A stretch of DNA of 64,000 nucleotides from Streptomyces sp. NBC_01233. Lineage in GTDB: Bacteria > Actinomycetota > Actinomycetes > Streptomycetales > Streptomycetaceae. Where the stretch lies: positions 9,652,501-9,716,500 of the forward strand of contig NZ_CP108514.1 of the NCBI RefSeq assembly GCF_035989305.1. The letters are read 5' to 3'. A model generated the notes under the pieces. That model worked only from the letters and a program-made list of their open reading frames with translations, was not told the origin of the DNA and made no database searches. Within the stretch, counting starts at the first letter, position 1; every line of letters begins with the position of its first letter. Of the stretch, positions 63,787 to 64,000 are shown one piece after another. A program made the position numbers and the translations under genes.

Positions 63787-64000
63787 TCAGTCCACGAGCA
63801 CGCCGGGGTTGAGGATGCCCCGCGGGTCGAGCGCCCCCTTCGCGGCCCGCAGCGCGAGGGCGAAGGGCTCGGGGCGCTGGCGGTCGTAGTCCGGCCGGTG
63901 GTCCCGGCCGACGGCGTGGTGGTGGGTGATGGTGGCCCGGTGGCGGTGCAGGACCTCGCCCGCGACGGCCTTGAGGTCGTCCCACAGGGCGACCTCGTCG
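63787..64000 (-). CDS. FAD-linked oxidase / alkylglycerone-phosphate-synthase-like protein, 3' end only
   Basis: The last ~71 codons are visible; the rest lies right of the window. The C-terminus LDPRGILNPGVLVD is typical of the FAD-linked oxidase (VAO/PCMH) family, where the K.ALDP.GI.NPG motif closes the chain. ITHHHAVGRDHRPDYDRQRP before it carries the three-His stretch of the alkylglycerone-phosphate synthase group. Its role cannot be fixed from the fragment. It is convergent with the 2-methylisoborneol operon. Confidence 0.75.
   Translation of the reverse strand, partial: DEVALWDDLKAVAGEVLHRHRATITHHHAVGRDHRPDYDRQRPEPFALALRAAKGALDPRGILNPGVLVD

Overview
The window is high-GC actinobacterial DNA with dense, often overlapping genes, GTG starts and AAGGAG-type ribosome binding sites. 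The gene content (coelichelin siderophore locus, 2-methylisoborneol operon with a family 2B encapsulin, a TioE-type double MerR regulator, a Tat-type class A beta-lactamase) points to Streptomyces or a close relative.

Layout. (1) 1-8.5 kb: the right part of a thiopeptide or linear-azole RiPP cluster. It has a split LanB-type dehydratase (glutamylation protein cut by the window edge, then an elimination-domain protein), an M50 protease with a PqqD-like N-terminus, an ABC exporter pair, a YcaO cyclodehydratase and, on the opposite strand, a 57-residue precursor whose last 21 residues are Ser, Thr, Cys and one Ala. A divergent M20 amidohydrolase follows. (2) 8.7-11.4 kb: two Imm-5-like putative immunity genes, one frameshifted by a 13-bp tandem duplication, a divergent double-MerR regulator and a LysR relic. 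(3) 11.4-18.4 kb: a disulfide-handling operon (two thioredoxin-fold proteins, CcdA, a DsbD-alpha-like lipoprotein) that runs into an OmpR-type two-component system, then a secreted protein and a CAP-domain protein. The operon and the CAP gene share an upstream element. (4) 18.4-34.4 kb: mostly chromosomal functions: phosphodiesterase, large HEAT-like protein, mycothiol-dependent-type isomerase, beta-lactamase, ThpR, a truncated glycosyltransferase, a second two-component system next to a MacB-type ABC transporter with matching promoter repeats, an esterase, a DUF4389 protein and a 2OG-Fe(II) oxygenase. (5) 34.4-59.4 kb: a decayed iron importer, then the complete coelichelin locus (cchA-K). The three adenylation-domain codes read here match those of the known coelichelin synthetase, and iron boxes lie upstream of cchA, cchB, cchF and cchJ/cchK. 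An amidohydrolase follows cchK. (6) 59.4-63.7 kb: encapsulin shell, 2-methylisoborneol synthase and GPP methyltransferase. (7) The right edge cuts an FAD-linked oxidase.

How the genes work together. In the siderophore locus CchB hydroxylates ornithine, CchA formylates it, CchH with the MbtH protein CchK assembles the peptide, CchG/CchI probably export it as a heterodimer, CchF/C/D/E import the ferric complex and CchJ hydrolyses peptide or thioester. In the terpene operon the methyltransferase makes 2-methyl-GPP for the synthase, which is the likely encapsulin cargo. In the RiPP locus the YcaO protein and dehydratase pair would convert Cys/Ser/Thr of the precursor to azol(in)es and dehydroamino acids before proteolysis and export. 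No tRNA, rRNA, CRISPR array or transposase was recognised.
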